64,000 bases of DNA, from positions 62,001 through 126,000 of the forward strand of contig JADNRX010000025.1 of assembly GCA_015501595.1 (NCBI GenBank), read 5' to 3'. Source of the DNA: Hymenopellis radicata (Eukaryota; Basidiomycota; Agaricomycetes; Agaricales; Physalacriaceae). Numbering within the stretch: position 1 is the first letter of the stretch; the number at the start of each line of letters is the position of its first letter. The position numbers were made by a program, and so were the translations under genes. The notes under the pieces were generated by a model that did no database searches, was not told the DNA's origin, and was given only the letters and a program-made list of their open reading frames with translations. Shown in pieces: positions 33,573 to 46,318 of the stretch.

Positions 33573-36500
33573 TCACCAAAAGAACGATTTGACCCAATTC
33601 CAAACACTCCCTTGAGGAGCACTGTGAGCCTTTGAAGATGCCGGAATTTCGCTCGGTACCGCTGAGCCATTTGTCCACCCTCTAGCAATCTTGCACATTT
33701 GCTCGGCCATACTATCCCAACTCAGCGAGTACTCAGCCGGTGTGGCGCCTTCGCCACGATACACCTTGTCGTCAAGTTCAGCCACATGAATGGGTTCATG
33801 GTCCACGTCGTGCATGTCCCTCGTGGTTCTCGTTGACATAGTATGCTGAGAACTACCAGTCTGTGGGCTCCAACCATCACCGCGAAGCAGCTCATCGATG
33901 GACTGCGAAGCACCAGGGACAGTGTTCTTCAGATTTTTGATCGCCTCTGCCTTGGCCACACACCCTCTAGCAATCTTGCAAGCCATATGCTCCATTTCTG
34001 GGTCCATGCTATCCCAGTTCAGCGAGCACCCAGCCAGTGTGGCGCCGAATTCCCCACAATGCACGTTGTCATCAAGTTCATCACAGTCATTGTGCTCGCT
34101 CCAGTGAAGAGCACCCTCCTGGGTGGCCTTTTCCGTAGGACTGGCCTCATGCACTCCGGCGATGGGACCCGCCTCAACATTCCTTTCCTTCTCGTCGTTA
34201 TCCACAGCGCGATGATGGGTCACATGATCGCCTTCACTAGGGGCGAAGGGGTCCGCCGCATGAATGGGTTCACGGTCCACGTCGCGCACGTCCCTCGTGG
34301 TGCTCGTTGACATATCCTGAGAACTACCAGTCTGTGGGCTCCAACCATCACTACGAAGCAGCTCATCGATGGACAGCGAAGCGGCAGCCTGAGAGACAGT
34401 GTTCTTCAGTTTTTCGATCACCTCTGCCTTGGCCACATGAGCAGCAATGTCCAAGTCATCATCATCGGTAGACGACATCGCATCAGTCTGGTCACAGCTC
34501 ATATGCCCGGTCATAGCCCAATCTTCGCTTGGAAGGAAGGAGAGACGCTCTTTGGCATGTTTCAGGAATAGATGGTCCGATGCTCTGTCATATTCCCTCT
34601 CGCTGAAAGCTTTACCGCGCACAAGTCCATGAGCGCGGAAGGCTGCCCAAGCCACGTTGCGAAAGAGTTCATGAAAATGGCGATTGGGTTGCGCATCCGG
34701 GATCGCAAAATATTTAACAGGGAACTGTTTGAAGTGGAAAAAATCGCAAGTGGAACCGCGTCTACTGGTGCCCTCCTCAAGCCTCGTCAGATATCCGTCG
34801 ATACCAGACATGTTGGGACTCGGAGCGCCGGGTAGTATTCGGTCACTCTTGTGCCCATAGAGAACATCACGAGCGGAGCGTACGATAGTCCAATCACCAA
34901 AACCAATGGGTGTATTGATGTTCTGAGAAGGGGGAGGTGCGTCGAATCGTCGAAGTCGTACGTGGTGAGCGTCGATGCCGAATTCACGGACTTCATGCCC
35001 CGTATCCGTATCCGAGCGGGTAACAACGTAGAACAGGTCAGGAGACGCGCGCAGTTCGTCAAGGAACCTGTCTGTAAAGGCATCTGGCTCGTTACGAAGA
35101 GCACCAAATATGAAAGCGCGACTTTCAAGTTCTAACCACTGTATGTGTCGTGCATGGTATCGCGCTCGATTATTGGTGGGCATGGGACTTGGAAAAGGGG
35201 AAGGTCCAATAGCATCCACTACCACCACCCCACAAAGACTGAGATGTTTTCTATAAATCTGGCAGTCGAGGTGTGGAGTTCCTGGCTCTAGACAAAACGA
35301 TGGCGGATCCATATAGCCCAACACGCCGTAGCTTAAGAAGCAGTGCAGTTCGTCGAAGCTATGACAGAGCCGAACGAGACGGTTTTCGGTATTCTGTTCA
35401 TGTTTGTCCAATGTGAGAAGTTTCTATAGACCTAATGAGTGCACAGTTCGTGCGCCATGATTCTTGATCAACTCACACACCAGGCTTCGTTAGATGCCGG
35501 TTTCTTGTGCGATACGTTGTAGATCCATCCACTGAGAACCTTGACGCGATTGGCTACGTGACGTATCATGAGTTCACTGCGTCTAACAACATGCAAAGTT
35601 TGACATACCAACATCACCAGAATTGGCGGGGGCTTGCTGTGGACGATCCACCATATCAATGGCTTCGACTACGCTGTCCTTCCACCACAACAAACCAATC
35701 GCCAAACGTTTCACCAAGAGAAGGAGGAATCGAGCGGTGTCGTCTGAGTCGAAATCGTCGTCCATGATCAAATCCTTGAGTGACACTTTATCAAGGGATT
35801 TGAGATAAAGCTGAGGGTCATGGAAGATGATTCTGAGCGTATACTGGTCTAGCGCATATTTGAATATACGCTTTGACCTAATTGCTTGAGCCGGCGAGCT
35901 GGAAATGAATGCAGCTGGAACCAAGCGATCCATTAGGTCAAAGTTATCGCTTTCGATGAACGGTTTGAATGCGTGTAGTCGTGTTTGACGATCGCTATCA
36001 AAAGGTTGAATGAAGACTTGCACCGGAAGTGAAAAAAAAGCTAAAAGCACATGTATGTCCGAAGCTCCCGCTCAATAAGGTCGTCGCTGGAATTCGGATT
36101 CGTGAAGATATCTTTGAACGGCTTCATGTGCTCCTCCATCTTCACTTCTCCTAGGTCCAAAAGAGACGTTCTTTGAAAAGCCTTGAGCCATTCTTGTCCT
36201 TGGGGGTGGTCTTTCGTAGAAAGCTCCAGCGCCTTCTCTTCCAAAAGCTGCATAATTTCGAGGGCTTCTTTCATGCGTTTAGCAAGTACTTTAATTCGTA
36301 TCTTGTGACCATCATCGACTAACCAACACAATAGTGAGCGTGTCGACGAGACTTTAGCGAGGATCCCACATACCCTTTAGAAAGAATCGACGATGATGGA
36401 TATCACGACCTGCTCGCTCTTTTCGAATGTCTTTCAGATACTTCCTCGCTATCCTAGCTTTCTCCACGACTTCGTGCGTAGCGCTGTACGTCGCAATGTC

Positions 36501-36815
36501 ACCCAGAGTAGGTATCTCGTTGACCTGGGAGTCAGCCTCGGCCTGAGCTTGTTTATAGTCTCTCGTCATGATCTGATACTGGCGATGGTGGAGCTCGCAT
36601 CGTTGAACGGGGCGGCCGTGCGTAGGTTTATCAGGGCATCTGGTGATCTCGTCATCGAGCAGAGTCGAACAAGCGGGCACAGAAGCGGATTGTGAACCGG
36701 AAGAAGAAGATTGGATGGTGGACGTAGAGTCAACTGCAGTCGATACTGAGTGCGATTTTCTGACCGTACGCTTTGACCATTGCGCAAGATGCAGGAGGTT
36801 AAGCGGCTCTATCAT
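33573..36815 (-). CDS. Large orphan protein of an agaricomycete multi-copy family, with C-terminal repeats
   Basis: Exons read from 36815 down: a Ser/Thr-rich start, the family signature RCPDKPTHGRPVQRCELHH, a helical segment with VRKSH and ARKYLKDIRKERAGRDIHH, then FLKVDDGHKIRIK across an intron, IQPFDSDRQTRLHAF, FKYALDQYTLRIIFHDP, and a small exon with GWIYNVSHKKPASNEAWC spliced to VRLCHSFDELHCFLSYG. The last exon is long (to 33573). Agaricomycete genomes contain many relatives of unknown function. The last 270 residues here are an added, partly duplicated, Ser/Asp-rich tail. One or two splice junctions (near 35590 and 36050) are uncertain in frame. No signal peptide or membrane helix. Confidence 0.65.
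33690..34440 (-). repeat. Internal coding duplication, two units
   Basis: Unit 1 (about 34440-33965) and unit 2 (about 33964-33690) both run from VAKAE..IKLKNTV through SIDELLR.DGWSPQTGSSQ and HEPIHVA to SL.WDSM and MCKIARG. Unit 2 lacks about 50 residues present in the middle of unit 1. Nucleotide similarity is high (for example CCACACACCCTCTAGC-like and CTGTGGGCTCCAACCATCAC in both), so the duplication is recent. Confidence 0.85.
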
Positions 36816-37154
36816 CTGGATGTGTGAAGTCTTCGGCCAGCATTCTCACGAGAAATCTGTCCAAGAAGAGTTGCCCATAAATTAGAGTATTGCAGGTCCG
36901 TCACGAGTATGGCGGCAGTAAAGAGAGATCGATATCGCAAATCTCAAGTTCTTTGTAGTTGGATGCACAAAGCAGGGTTGCATAGCCACTTCAATAAACA
37001 CGCCTACGAATACTAATCGATAATCCCTGATGGATCTCATCCTCGCCACATCGACGTTAATTAGTTCAAGCTGTCCGACTGGGTTCCCATGAGAAAGACA
37101 TGTCCATATAAATATACACTACTGAAACAAAGAAACATGCAAAATAGTCCCCAT

Positions 37155-39675
37155 TCATAGAGGATCGTAAGGAGTCCGTAAAGGCGAGGCTGGCCCCCTC
37201 CAAGGAGGATACCCCGTAGCCGCTTGATACGCCGTCTGCGACGACGACACAGAAAGCGACGACATCCGCATCACGTCCTTCGAGCTCCTCTGGTTCTTGC
37301 GCCCCAGCAGCGACTGAAGCGCGGCATCGCGCCCATCTGCTGCGACATCCTCCTCGTCATCCGCCACAATCGCTCCCGTCCGCTGGTCCAGCCTGAACCT
37401 CAGACCGTCCAGCTTCTTCTCGATACTCTCATGGGTATCGTACGGCACCAACAGCTGTCCAAAGCCCGAGTGGGACGTCATAGCGATGATGCTCCCTATC
37501 GTTCCGGGCGGACACGAGAGGAAGAGCTGGCGACGCTGGCGTCGACTGATGATGTGCAAAAACGTCCCAATCAAGCCTACGAGGAACATCAGGATGGCAA
37601 GTGTATGACCAGGTAAGGCGCTATGGAGCAGATCAGCGATTATAACGGAGGCGGTAGTACATCACATACGAAATCACTAATCTCGGAACGAACGTCTGAA
37701 TCTGAGCAGGGAGCGTGGTGTTCTCCGCCACAAAATAGATGTTCTTGGCTGCGAGAGCCAGGTGTAACGTCTGTCATCAACAGTCAACCAAATGGGTCAA
37801 CGAACGAGCATCTTGCATTTCGTACATAAACTTTGCTTGTTATATCTAAAAACCCATTTGGGAGATCGAACGTTGATTGCGGTCCACCTTCAAGTTGAGA
37901 GGCAAACCGGAAGATAGCTCCCGGCACTCCAGTATTAGTCGCGGTAGCTCTGGCTTGTACAAACGGGTCTGGGCTCGCCGGGAACACGACACTGATCAAC
38001 CAATTAGCGATGCAGTGGCGTAATTTAAAGAAGGTCAACATACCCATTGAACGCTTTGCCGAACAACGGGCTACCGGTAATATTGTTGTCCAACTTCAGT
38101 TCATCTTTCTCTTGGCAAGAAGCGATGGTCTTTGATTGAAGCCAAGCTTCCGCGTGCACCGCTGACATCTTGATAGAGGGTGAGCAAAAAACAGTCTTCG
38201 CTTCCCAGACGTTGTTGTCCACGCGACGATGAAAATACCTGTATGGTCTAAATACAGAGAGTTAATGTGTGATCGACAAGACGTACCAAAACATGACAGG
38301 TTGAAGGGTCACATTGAGAGTCAAGTCATCTCCACAGCCCGTGTCTACAACTCCGTATTGGTTTTCGACAAGCTAAGATGATTTTGTTGAGCGAGCGACT
38401 CGATGATCTGCTAGAATGATCTCACGGTTGTGTTGATAGGAACGTCAACTTGGCATCCAGACACGCTAGTGGAATGGATCGTCACGTTGCCATTTGTGAT
38501 ACCGACGGTGGCGTTCAGCGCATTTTCGCAGTTGGGGATCGTCTCTACACCGGTAGTGTCGACGATGACCGTCCCGTTTAAACCAGGCTTTTGCGGGATA
38601 GCAAATTCTGCAGTCGCCCAGCCGGCCGTGACGAATGGAGGGTCAGATAGCCCGTTGAACACCGCGGCGTCGGCAAAGCCAGCTGCTGATACGAAGGCAT
38701 TCAGGTCGTTTACATCGGGAGAAAGACTGATTGTCCGCGTGCTCGTGATCGTAGTGTCTGTTGGGAGTTACACGTCAAGCTCAAGATGAAAACAGAAACC
38801 TCACTTGAGAAAATGGCCATTTGTTGTATGGAGAAAAGGGATCCCGCTAGAGAGGCATGAGTGTAAGTTGTGGGAAGCGAGACAACACCTACCGAGGGGT
38901 TGAAAAATATATGTAATCAGAGCCGTGAAGGCAGACCAAAATATAACCCGATGTTTATACTTGCGAGAATAGAACAGCCCATAGAACGGTCCTAGAGAGA
39001 CATAGTCCGTTAATAAGCCTTCTTCGGCGTTGACGTTTCCACGTTGAAGTACAACATAAGACTAAGAAGGAGTTATAAGAGGGGCCGTCGTAGAAGGGAA
39101 GTGGCGTACCTGGTACCACCGAATGTACCAGTCCAGTTCTCGATATGACATAGCAAACGGAATGATAATCCTGCAGCACGATCGGTACACGAAATATCCT
39201 GGTGAACACACTCACAATGTCGGCACAAACGACTGTCACGAGATAAGTACAACTAAGCGCCGTCAAGTAGTGCGAGGCACGCACCAGTAGAAAGTAGTTA
39301 GACGCAAACGAGAGCACATTCCTCTCCGGAACAGCAAATCCTGCAAGGAGTGGGTCCCTATTCGTATGTCCAAGTGATCGACGAACCATTATTTCTGTTG
39401 GAAAGGATGATGCCCACTTCCAGCGCTACGCCAAGCGACAACATAACCAGCGTCGTGCCTATCGCTACGAACAGCGTCAATCCAAACGGTTTCTGGAACG
39501 AAAAAATAGTCAAGCCTCCACTCGTCTACTTGTCGACCGGGCGTACGTAGCGCTCATCCTCCGGCACTCGCGAGGGTATAACGTATGTGGATTCCCGGAA
39601 TTTAGACGTCGCAGACATCTGGCTGGACCGGAAAGACGAGCCCGAATCCTGATATGAAGGTGATTTTAACGACAT
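37155..39675 (-). CDS. Multi-pass membrane protein, DUF3433-like
   Basis: Starts MSLKSPSYQDSGSS at 39675. A Ser-rich cytosolic N-terminus leads to helix 1, FGLTLFVAIGTTLVMLSLGV, followed by a second region ERNVLSFASNYFLL (helix 2-3), a DWYIRWYQPYVVL-like motif, and YKHRVIFWSAFTALITYIF. Then comes a large extracellular domain of about 400 residues with several cysteines and N-glycosylation sites (NATVG, NVTIHS, NITGS). The last helix is GHTLAILMFLVGLIGTFLHI, followed by a cytosolic tail with FLSCPPGTIGSIIAMTSHS, a signature of this fungal family, ending at DPL-stop. At least seven exons. Function unknown; expected at the plasma membrane or cell surface. Confidence 0.75.
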
Positions 39676-39679
39676 GTTT

Positions 39680-40215
39680 TAAGCGAGCGGAGGAGGCGAG
39701 TCGTGGGGGTCATGTACAGCGACCAGTGTAAAGTCCGGTCAAGGCTGTCCGTGGTTGGTCCGTGCAGGCCCTGGGCGCTACCCACAATTAGCATCATGGT
39801 GACTGCCTTGACTGCCGAATAGAACAATTACGGCTCCCACGTGGAAGAACAAGATCGAACTCGAACAACAGAACGTCGAATCATTGGAAATGCCTCCGGT
39901 CCTCAACAAAACTGTAATACAACAGAGCACGACCTTCGAAGTACTTGTTAGCACGACACTCTTCTGCCAAGATGCAGCGAAGCCCCGCATTCTACTGTAC
40001 TGCATCTCCAGTTTGCGGTGTTGACCGGATCATTTTTGATTCCCGTCTGTCAGTCCCAGACAAAACTCGCTCTTAAGGTGCAATTACGTGGGCAACAAGG
40101 TAAGGGCGCAATGTATACGCTTTATCCAAATTTATCCCATTCAATTCGAACCTTGGCGCTACACTTTCCCAATCACGCTTAATTCATGATAAGGAATGCT
40201 CGTGTTCTTCTCTCT
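39680..40215. other. Intergenic, no gene seen
   Basis: Promoter side of the DUF3433-like gene and 3' flank of the sedolisin gene. No recognisable signal. Confidence 0.45.
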
Positions 40216-40220
40216 TCAAG

Positions 40221-42524
40221 CTACGCCCCGAGCACAATAGGCTGCAACGCTACAAAATCAGGCGTACCCATCCCAGTCACCGGATCCCACCCTACTGTAG
40301 CCGGGAAGCCTACAAGACTAATGAGCAACTTTTAAAGAAACAAGTGCCCATGAACGCGTACCATCTGTATCACACCCGGGGTTGGAACCGGAAGTAATAT
40401 CGACGAAACCCTCAGGACTAGCGTAAATCAATGGATTGAGGAATCCCAGAGAGCTGAGACCATTCGACAGGCGATAGTCGTTCAAAAGCGCGACGACTGC
40501 AGCAACGGTCTAATCACGCATCAGAAAGCGAGCGGGTAATATGTGGAATCGACGTACCGGCGAGCTCGCACTCGTTCCACCGACCGAGAATAAAGAACCA
40601 CCAATAATGACACGGAAATCAACACCATGAGCAGCGAGATCCGGGTAAGCACGGCCAGAAGTGCTGTCAAAACGAACACATCAACCACCGGACACACTTC
40701 TCTAGCGAAGAACGTACTTGAACAAGCCCGCGTTAGTAGTGCCCAGATCCGCGACATAAGCGTTGACAGTTTCTGCCTGATACTCGGGCATGGCAAAGTA
40801 ATTAGAGAATCCGCCACCCGAGAAGTCCACAGCAACTTCCGGGTTGACGCTCTCTGTACCGCCTACGGCGGTGACAAATGGGCAGCTGAAACGAGTATCA
40901 AATGATATACATATATGCTCGCGCGTTAATGAAATTAACGTACCCAGCAGGAAATGCAGGCTGGAATCGAACCCTGTTGGTTCCATCATTGGTCGTACAA
41001 TCGCTGCCACCAACACTATAGCAAGCCACGCGTCAGTGTTGAAGGAGCTGTGCGGCAAAGGTAACACCTACCCAGAATCGCCGCTAGAGAAGAGAACTGT
41101 CGATCCGCGCGCGCCGAGTTCAGCAAAGAGTTCACACACGCTGCTAGCGTAGTCGAACGGCACTGTCTGCTCGTTCTCTCCGTACGACGTGGTGATAGTT
41201 TGAGGGATGGTGTCCTCGGCTAGAATAAAGTTCAACCAGTCAAGGTAAGGCTCGTTCGTGTTGGTGGACGTGTCGCTGTCGGGAATGAACGGAGGAGAAC
41301 CACCAGTGCTACGGGCGACACATGAGGTTGTTTACATGTAAATCAAGACGACAGATCTTACCTGTAATAGATATTTGGCGTTGGGAAAGACAGACCGACG
41401 GTATATTGAATGTCCAAGTTGGCCTAATATATATTGAATGAGAATAGTAGTCTCGAAGAAAGAAAACCATTCTGACCTCTACACCAGGATCGCTCTGGTC
41501 ATCTTCACCATCATTAACCAAAACTGTGTCAAACGTAGTCCCAACCGCCTCTGACCTGAACCGTCTGAGGAATGTCTACCCAAACCATTTTCAGTCAAAC
41601 TCTTGGATGAGGGGAAACTAAATTAACCTGGAGATCAGCGCGGTTCGCAAATTCCTCGAGGTATCCGGCAACGCCGAGAATGTTGCGATCAGTGGCAGTT
41701 GGCACATATCCTGTGGCTGAGCAAACATGAATATCAGAACACGACAGACGAGAGTAGCACAACGTACTATTATAGAGCGCCTGCAGGCAACTAATGGTAA
41801 TCGCCGATGCGCAGCTGCTAGGAACAACAGCCGCATCGAGCTCGGTCGCCGTCTCGTCCTCATCCTCGTCCTCTACTTCCTGTTGAATGAAGCTCGCGGT
41901 CTTCATGCTCTTCACTGTGCCGAAGTATGTCGTGGGAGACATAACCTTGATATGATCGTGAAGTTCGCGAGGAAGAGAGTAACCCAACGTGCGGACGACG
42001 TATGAAGCTGATTCGGCATGATAATAGACACCATATTCTGCACCAAGCATCCGCTCAGCTTGAGCAACAGTCACGGGGACGGTGATCCACGAGCCGCTGG
42101 ACGATCGGAACGAGCTATCATCGGGATTAACACCGTGGAAACTAAGCCAAGATTCGACTGCTTCAACGGAGTCGGGATGGGGCGCGACAAGGGCGTCAAC
42201 TTCCTCCTTGGAAAGGTGTTTGCCATAGCTGAAGGCGATGGTGTTCAATGAATATTCACCAAGCAGGAAAAAGTCGCACCGTTCATGACCAGGCATACTG
42301 ACTTCGTACAGCGCGGAAATCAGCTCATTGCCCTTCTCCTTGGCGAGGCCGATACGCATGTCAATGACATGGTCGGCGCTGGGTATGGAATGGAGCTCCC
42401 ATCCGCTCGGTACAGCCACCCAAGAATGTTTCTCGACAAGCTCGGGGTCGTCCCATCGCTTAGAGGCGAGAGGCGTAGAGACGCAGAAGGGCAAGAAATA
42501 AGCGAGGAAGACAAGGGAGCGCAT
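40221..42524 (-). CDS. Secreted sedolisin-family serine-carboxyl peptidase (S53, tripeptidyl-peptidase-like)
   Basis: Start [20 protein letters not shown] is a signal peptide. The pro-domain (about residues 20-200) includes [20 protein letters not shown] and SWLSFHGV; an acidic linker EVEDEDEDE precedes the catalytic domain. Catalytic Glu and Asp lie in [12 protein letters not shown], the oxyanion-hole Asp in SSGDSGVGG, and the nucleophile Ser in [11 protein letters not shown]; a Ca-site segment [11 protein letters not shown] precedes [19 protein letters not shown]. All key residues are present. About nine short introns. It is secreted and acts on proteins at acidic pH, releasing tripeptides or small peptides for nutrition. 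Complete. Confidence 0.92.
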
Positions 42525-42552
42525 CCTTGAAGTGACTCCGCATGCTTAACAC

Positions 42553-42559
42553 ATTTATA
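42553..42559 (-). promoter_or_regulatory. TATA box of the sedolisin gene
   Basis: CCCTATAAATGTG on the minus strand lies about 30 bases upstream of the sedolisin ATG. Confidence 0.5.
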
Positions 42560-42767
42560 GGGAGTCACCACATGTAATCGTCTTCTTGAGAACAAGAGCA
42601 CGAATGGAACCGCATCGTCGTGTGAACGAATACGCACTGGAACAGGGTCAATGTTCCTGACGCTGCGCGTCGGAATATGGTCGGGGGCTAGACAGTACGT
42701 TCTTACCTGATTCTTACTCCAGATAGCGAGCGTTGCGAAATCTGGCGACCGTTTATGGGAACAGTCA

Positions 42768-43129
42768 GTGAGGCCGTTCAATTCTAAACGCCAGTTAACT
42801 ATCTGCAAGGTACGGACTATCTCTAGGGTAGCGGAGCCCTGCATGCCACCGAAAATGGTAGGACCCTTTGCAGACTCAAGAGCGCCTCGAGTTGAGCAAT
42901 AGAAAATAAACAGTCAAGTTACTTGGAAACAGATGGAATCAATTTTATTAATGCTACAAGAGTACAGAAGGTGCCACAACAACGGTGGGAAGGCGAGCAC
43001 TCTGCTGTCCGTGACTTGAGACCGTGAAGGGTCCTGCCATTTTCGGTGACTTCCAGGGTCTCCTCTACCCTAGAGATAGCCCGTACCTTGCAGATAGTTA
43101 ACTGGCATTTAGAATTGAACGGCCTCAGT
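42768..43129. repeat. Long imperfect inverted repeat, two ~113-bp arms
   Basis: Left arm 42768-42880 and right arm 43015-43129 are reverse complements at most positions: GAGGCCGTTCAATTCTAAA, CCAGTTAACTATCTGCAAGG, CTATCTCTAGGGTAG and CACCGAAAATGG occur in both. The spacer is about 134 bases and AT-rich. No coding capacity. It could be a MITE remnant or a transcribed hairpin. No clear target duplication was found. Confidence 0.8.
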
Positions 43130-43239
43130 GGCTGGACGCATGTAATGACAGATAGCTGACCTGGGAACTTTCGCATCGGAATGTCTGATAGAAAGACCGC
43201 ATGACAATGACTGTACATCACAGATGGCGCGAGAACGCG

Positions 43240-43990
43240 TAACGCGTATACATGATGTGAGCCAGTCGGAAGGCGCTTTAACTCCAGAAATCACGTTGAA
43301 CGCAGCAAATGGTGTACACGCCGGTCAGTGCTGAAACTGAACAGAACAAAGTACGCATGTGAAGCGACATGGAAGAGCATGACAAGGATAGACAACTTAC
43401 GTATGGGTAGAAGGTCATTCATGGATAGGCGGACCACGGAATATGTCGTTTATCGAGGATGGATGAATGGCTATCCGATTCAGGAAAGTTGATGAACGTA
43501 GGTGCCAGTCTGACCGATAAGCTGCGAAGCTATCTACGGACAGTGAGCAAGCAACGGTTTGACCAGGAGATAAAACGCACGTTGGGGACCAGCAATCAGA
43601 GTCGGGGACCTTCCGGTCCACGACAAAGGGCGAATAAGGCGACCGGCCAGGATCCAATAATATGCGCATCATCCAATTTTGAGCCGCCATGTGCCCTGTG
43701 CTCGGATGTGTTGCTCGTTCGTGGACACTGGGGAGCGCGTCCGGCGCCCAAGACTTGTCGGCTCCCACTTTCTGCAGACCGAGTAAGTACAGACGCGCAT
43801 GACGGTAAAAGCCAAGTCTGGTTCGGCATTGATCGGACATACGCAGTCAGATAATAATCATATAGAATGTTCTTATGTATAGTCCAGGACGTACCTACTA
43901 TAAAAGAACCCACAATCTTGTTCGACTAGCTCATTTTGGCAATTTACATAGATGCAATATGCCGTCCAGCAGTAAGGCGGAGCAAGCAGC
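43240..43990. other. No recognisable gene
   Basis: Overlapping open frames at 43415-43854 on both strands have no motif or splice support. Confidence 0.4.
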
Positions 43991-43994
43991 AACA

Positions 43995-45401
43995 TTAATC
44001 CAGTAGTAACACGCTTCGATAGCTCATTGAACGCAGGGACACAGGAACTGTTGGATCTGTTGCTGGACAGCATTCAGCAGCAGATACATACATTTGATAC
44101 GGTCTGTCAGGCGGAACTAGGACCAACATCGACCAAGGCCATAATGATATCGGGTCTACGCGTAGTCCAGACTCCACGTTCCAACTATCAGAATCCCTTT
44201 GACTGACCTGGACATTCACAATAACACCACACTCTGACAGCGGCCTCACACAACATCTCTGATCACACCTTTGAAACTGTCCACCATCAGCACCCAAGTA
44301 ATCAACATTGACACCTTGCAACACAATCTTCCCTCTCAATGCGGCGCCGAAACTAGCCCAAAAATCTTCGGGAGTCACATCCCTCGAGATCTGCGATAGC
44401 GGATTGACAGACATGTCAATACCGAAGGGATATGTGCTCGAGCTTGTCCAGGTTCGCGTGCTTCAATTTCTCGGGCAGCCACCATGGCTGCGGAGAGATG
44501 GAGAGGTACACTAGACGTTCCAGCAGCCTGTCGAAGGCACAGTCTATATGGACTGTAAGCCTTCTGTCTCTTTCAAAAAGGAAATATTATACTCACCCTG
44601 CATCAACATGTCGATGTCCTTCGAGTACTCGTTGGCGGCGAGATGATCAATCGACAAGGACGACAACGAGGCCGGCGCATTTTGTGCGATCGCCCTGAGA
44701 TTCCGGGCTAGGAAACAAGTGCCTCGTACCACAAGGCTCTCGAGATGGCGCATTTCCTTCATAGCCAAGAGGCCCATCCATGTAGTACCCTCGTTATGTA
44801 CGATGAGGGTCGTGATGGACGGCGCCACAGAAGCGTCTGGTAATAACGATGAGGTGCTTGGGTACGTATTCCGCACGCTAAGCATAACGACATTCGGGAA
44901 ACGCTGAAGAAAAAGCGAGATATCTCGCGACTCCATAGAGAATTTGCTTGCGTCGTTCAGGATCACGTCTGACACCGCGAGGGAGCCGAATGAGGGAGAT
45001 GATAAAAGGTAGTGCATGGTCGATTGGGAGAGCCTAGTGAGACGGAGCTCGCGCAAATGAACGAGTTGGCCGAGGACATTGAAGAAGTGAGGATGCCACT
45101 CCGTCCAGAACTCGTCGTTACATGAACCTTCGTCAAGCGCTTCGCGCCAGCTGTACCCGCCGTCCCAATCGACGTGGACCTTGTGAATACAAGGCACAAG
45201 GTGGTCATTGGCTTGGATCAAAGATAACAGCCGCAAAGGGGACCGCCGGTGAGTGAGGGAGATGCTATGGAAGATGTGCATCTGTGCGCGCCGAAGAAGA
45301 GGCCTGCCTGTAGACGCACAGGACATCAAGGCTGTCTCTGGTTCGTTGGTCCTCGCCAGAGCATCGATAATATCGTCCAGAAGCTCTTGTGGAAAGGTCA
45401 T
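43995..45401 (-). CDS. F-box protein with leucine-rich C-terminal region (one frame break)
   Basis: The ATG at 45401 is chosen because FPQELLDDIIDALA, the canonical agaricomycete F-box start, follows at once. LLRRAQMHIFHSISL completes the F-box-like region; leucine-rich segments follow (LVHLRELRLTRLSQ, HLESLVVRGTCFL, SLSSLSIDHLAA). An intron near 44550-44590 leads to DRLLERLVYLSISPQPWWLP and KLEHISLR; there the frame stops near 44418 and continues one base off with SQISRDVTPEDFWASFGAAL to 43995. The break is a sequence error or an inactivating indel. Role: adaptor of an SCF ubiquitin ligase; target unknown. Confidence 0.65.
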
Positions 45402-45599
45402 GGAGGTAATGACGGAAGGCGCTTGAAAAGTCGTCGGGTCTTCAGCACTGTCGTTGTAGCCCCGAAAACTTGTGAAAGAGACGGTAGGCGGTGCGGTCCC
45501 AGACAAGTGCTCCAACTCCACGAAGATTTGACTAGGGTTTTGGAGCGCAATAGTGTGGGAGGGGGAGCAGTCCAAGGGATATAGCAGCACTTGTGAGAA

Positions 45600-46315
45600 C
45601 TAACCTCTATTCGGAACTTTATGACTAAGAAGACTAGCCGGGGAGCATTCCGTATGTCGATAAATTCGCACATCACCCTTTATCGACCGCTCCCCAACGG
45701 TCTCACACCGCAATCAAGATGGAGTCTCTCACCGCTAAGCCTTGAAAGCGGATAAGGCTCTTCGGAGGCTTGAGGACCCAACGTTACACGTCCAGGGAGT
45801 AGTGTCAACGCGGTGGAGATACTTGTCCATGCAAAGCTTGATGGTAGGTCCAGTTCAAGTGAATTGAGGGTGGCGTACGACGTACGTAGCGGTTGAGTAA
45901 TGGAGGGCGTAAAGCGGCCCTAGATAGTTTTAAGACAAGAATTTAAAAAGGACAAAGCAGAACAAACCGTAAAATCCGCTCCCATGAGAAAGAAATCTGA
46001 AGATCCCGGCGAACGCCGTTGATGATCATGAGCTTTTGAGCGGCTGAAGCGATTTCATGTACGAGAACAAGAAGTCTGGCAGTACAGCGCCGAGAAGAGG
46101 GGACGCGACGTTGATTTGGTTTAAGAACTTCTGCGAATTGTCGTCGACGGTAACATGGAGAGACTGCGACTTCCGGCGACACGGCAGAAATCCTGACTAA
46201 CAAGATGAATATACCCTCAAGGCGTGCCACTGAGTCATCGACGTCAATTCGACCTTGTCTCTACAATTATCCTTCACTCATAGACGCCCTAACACCCGGC
46301 ACTGTGTTCGGTTCA
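45600..46315. other. Intergenic, no gene supported
   Basis: A 95-residue minus frame at 45943-46230 shows no motif. Contains the upstream region of the F-box gene and the 3' flank of the P450. Confidence 0.4.
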
Positions 46316-46318
46316 TAA

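Noticed and set aside
33573..35411. 612-residue single-exon gene starting at 35411
   Set aside because: The upstream in-frame sequence and an intron with clean sites join it to a small exon and to the 35583-36815 exons; the Met is internal.
43415..43854. Overlapping 131- and 141-residue frames on both strands
   Set aside because: No motif, no splice context; both strands open over the same DNA by chance.
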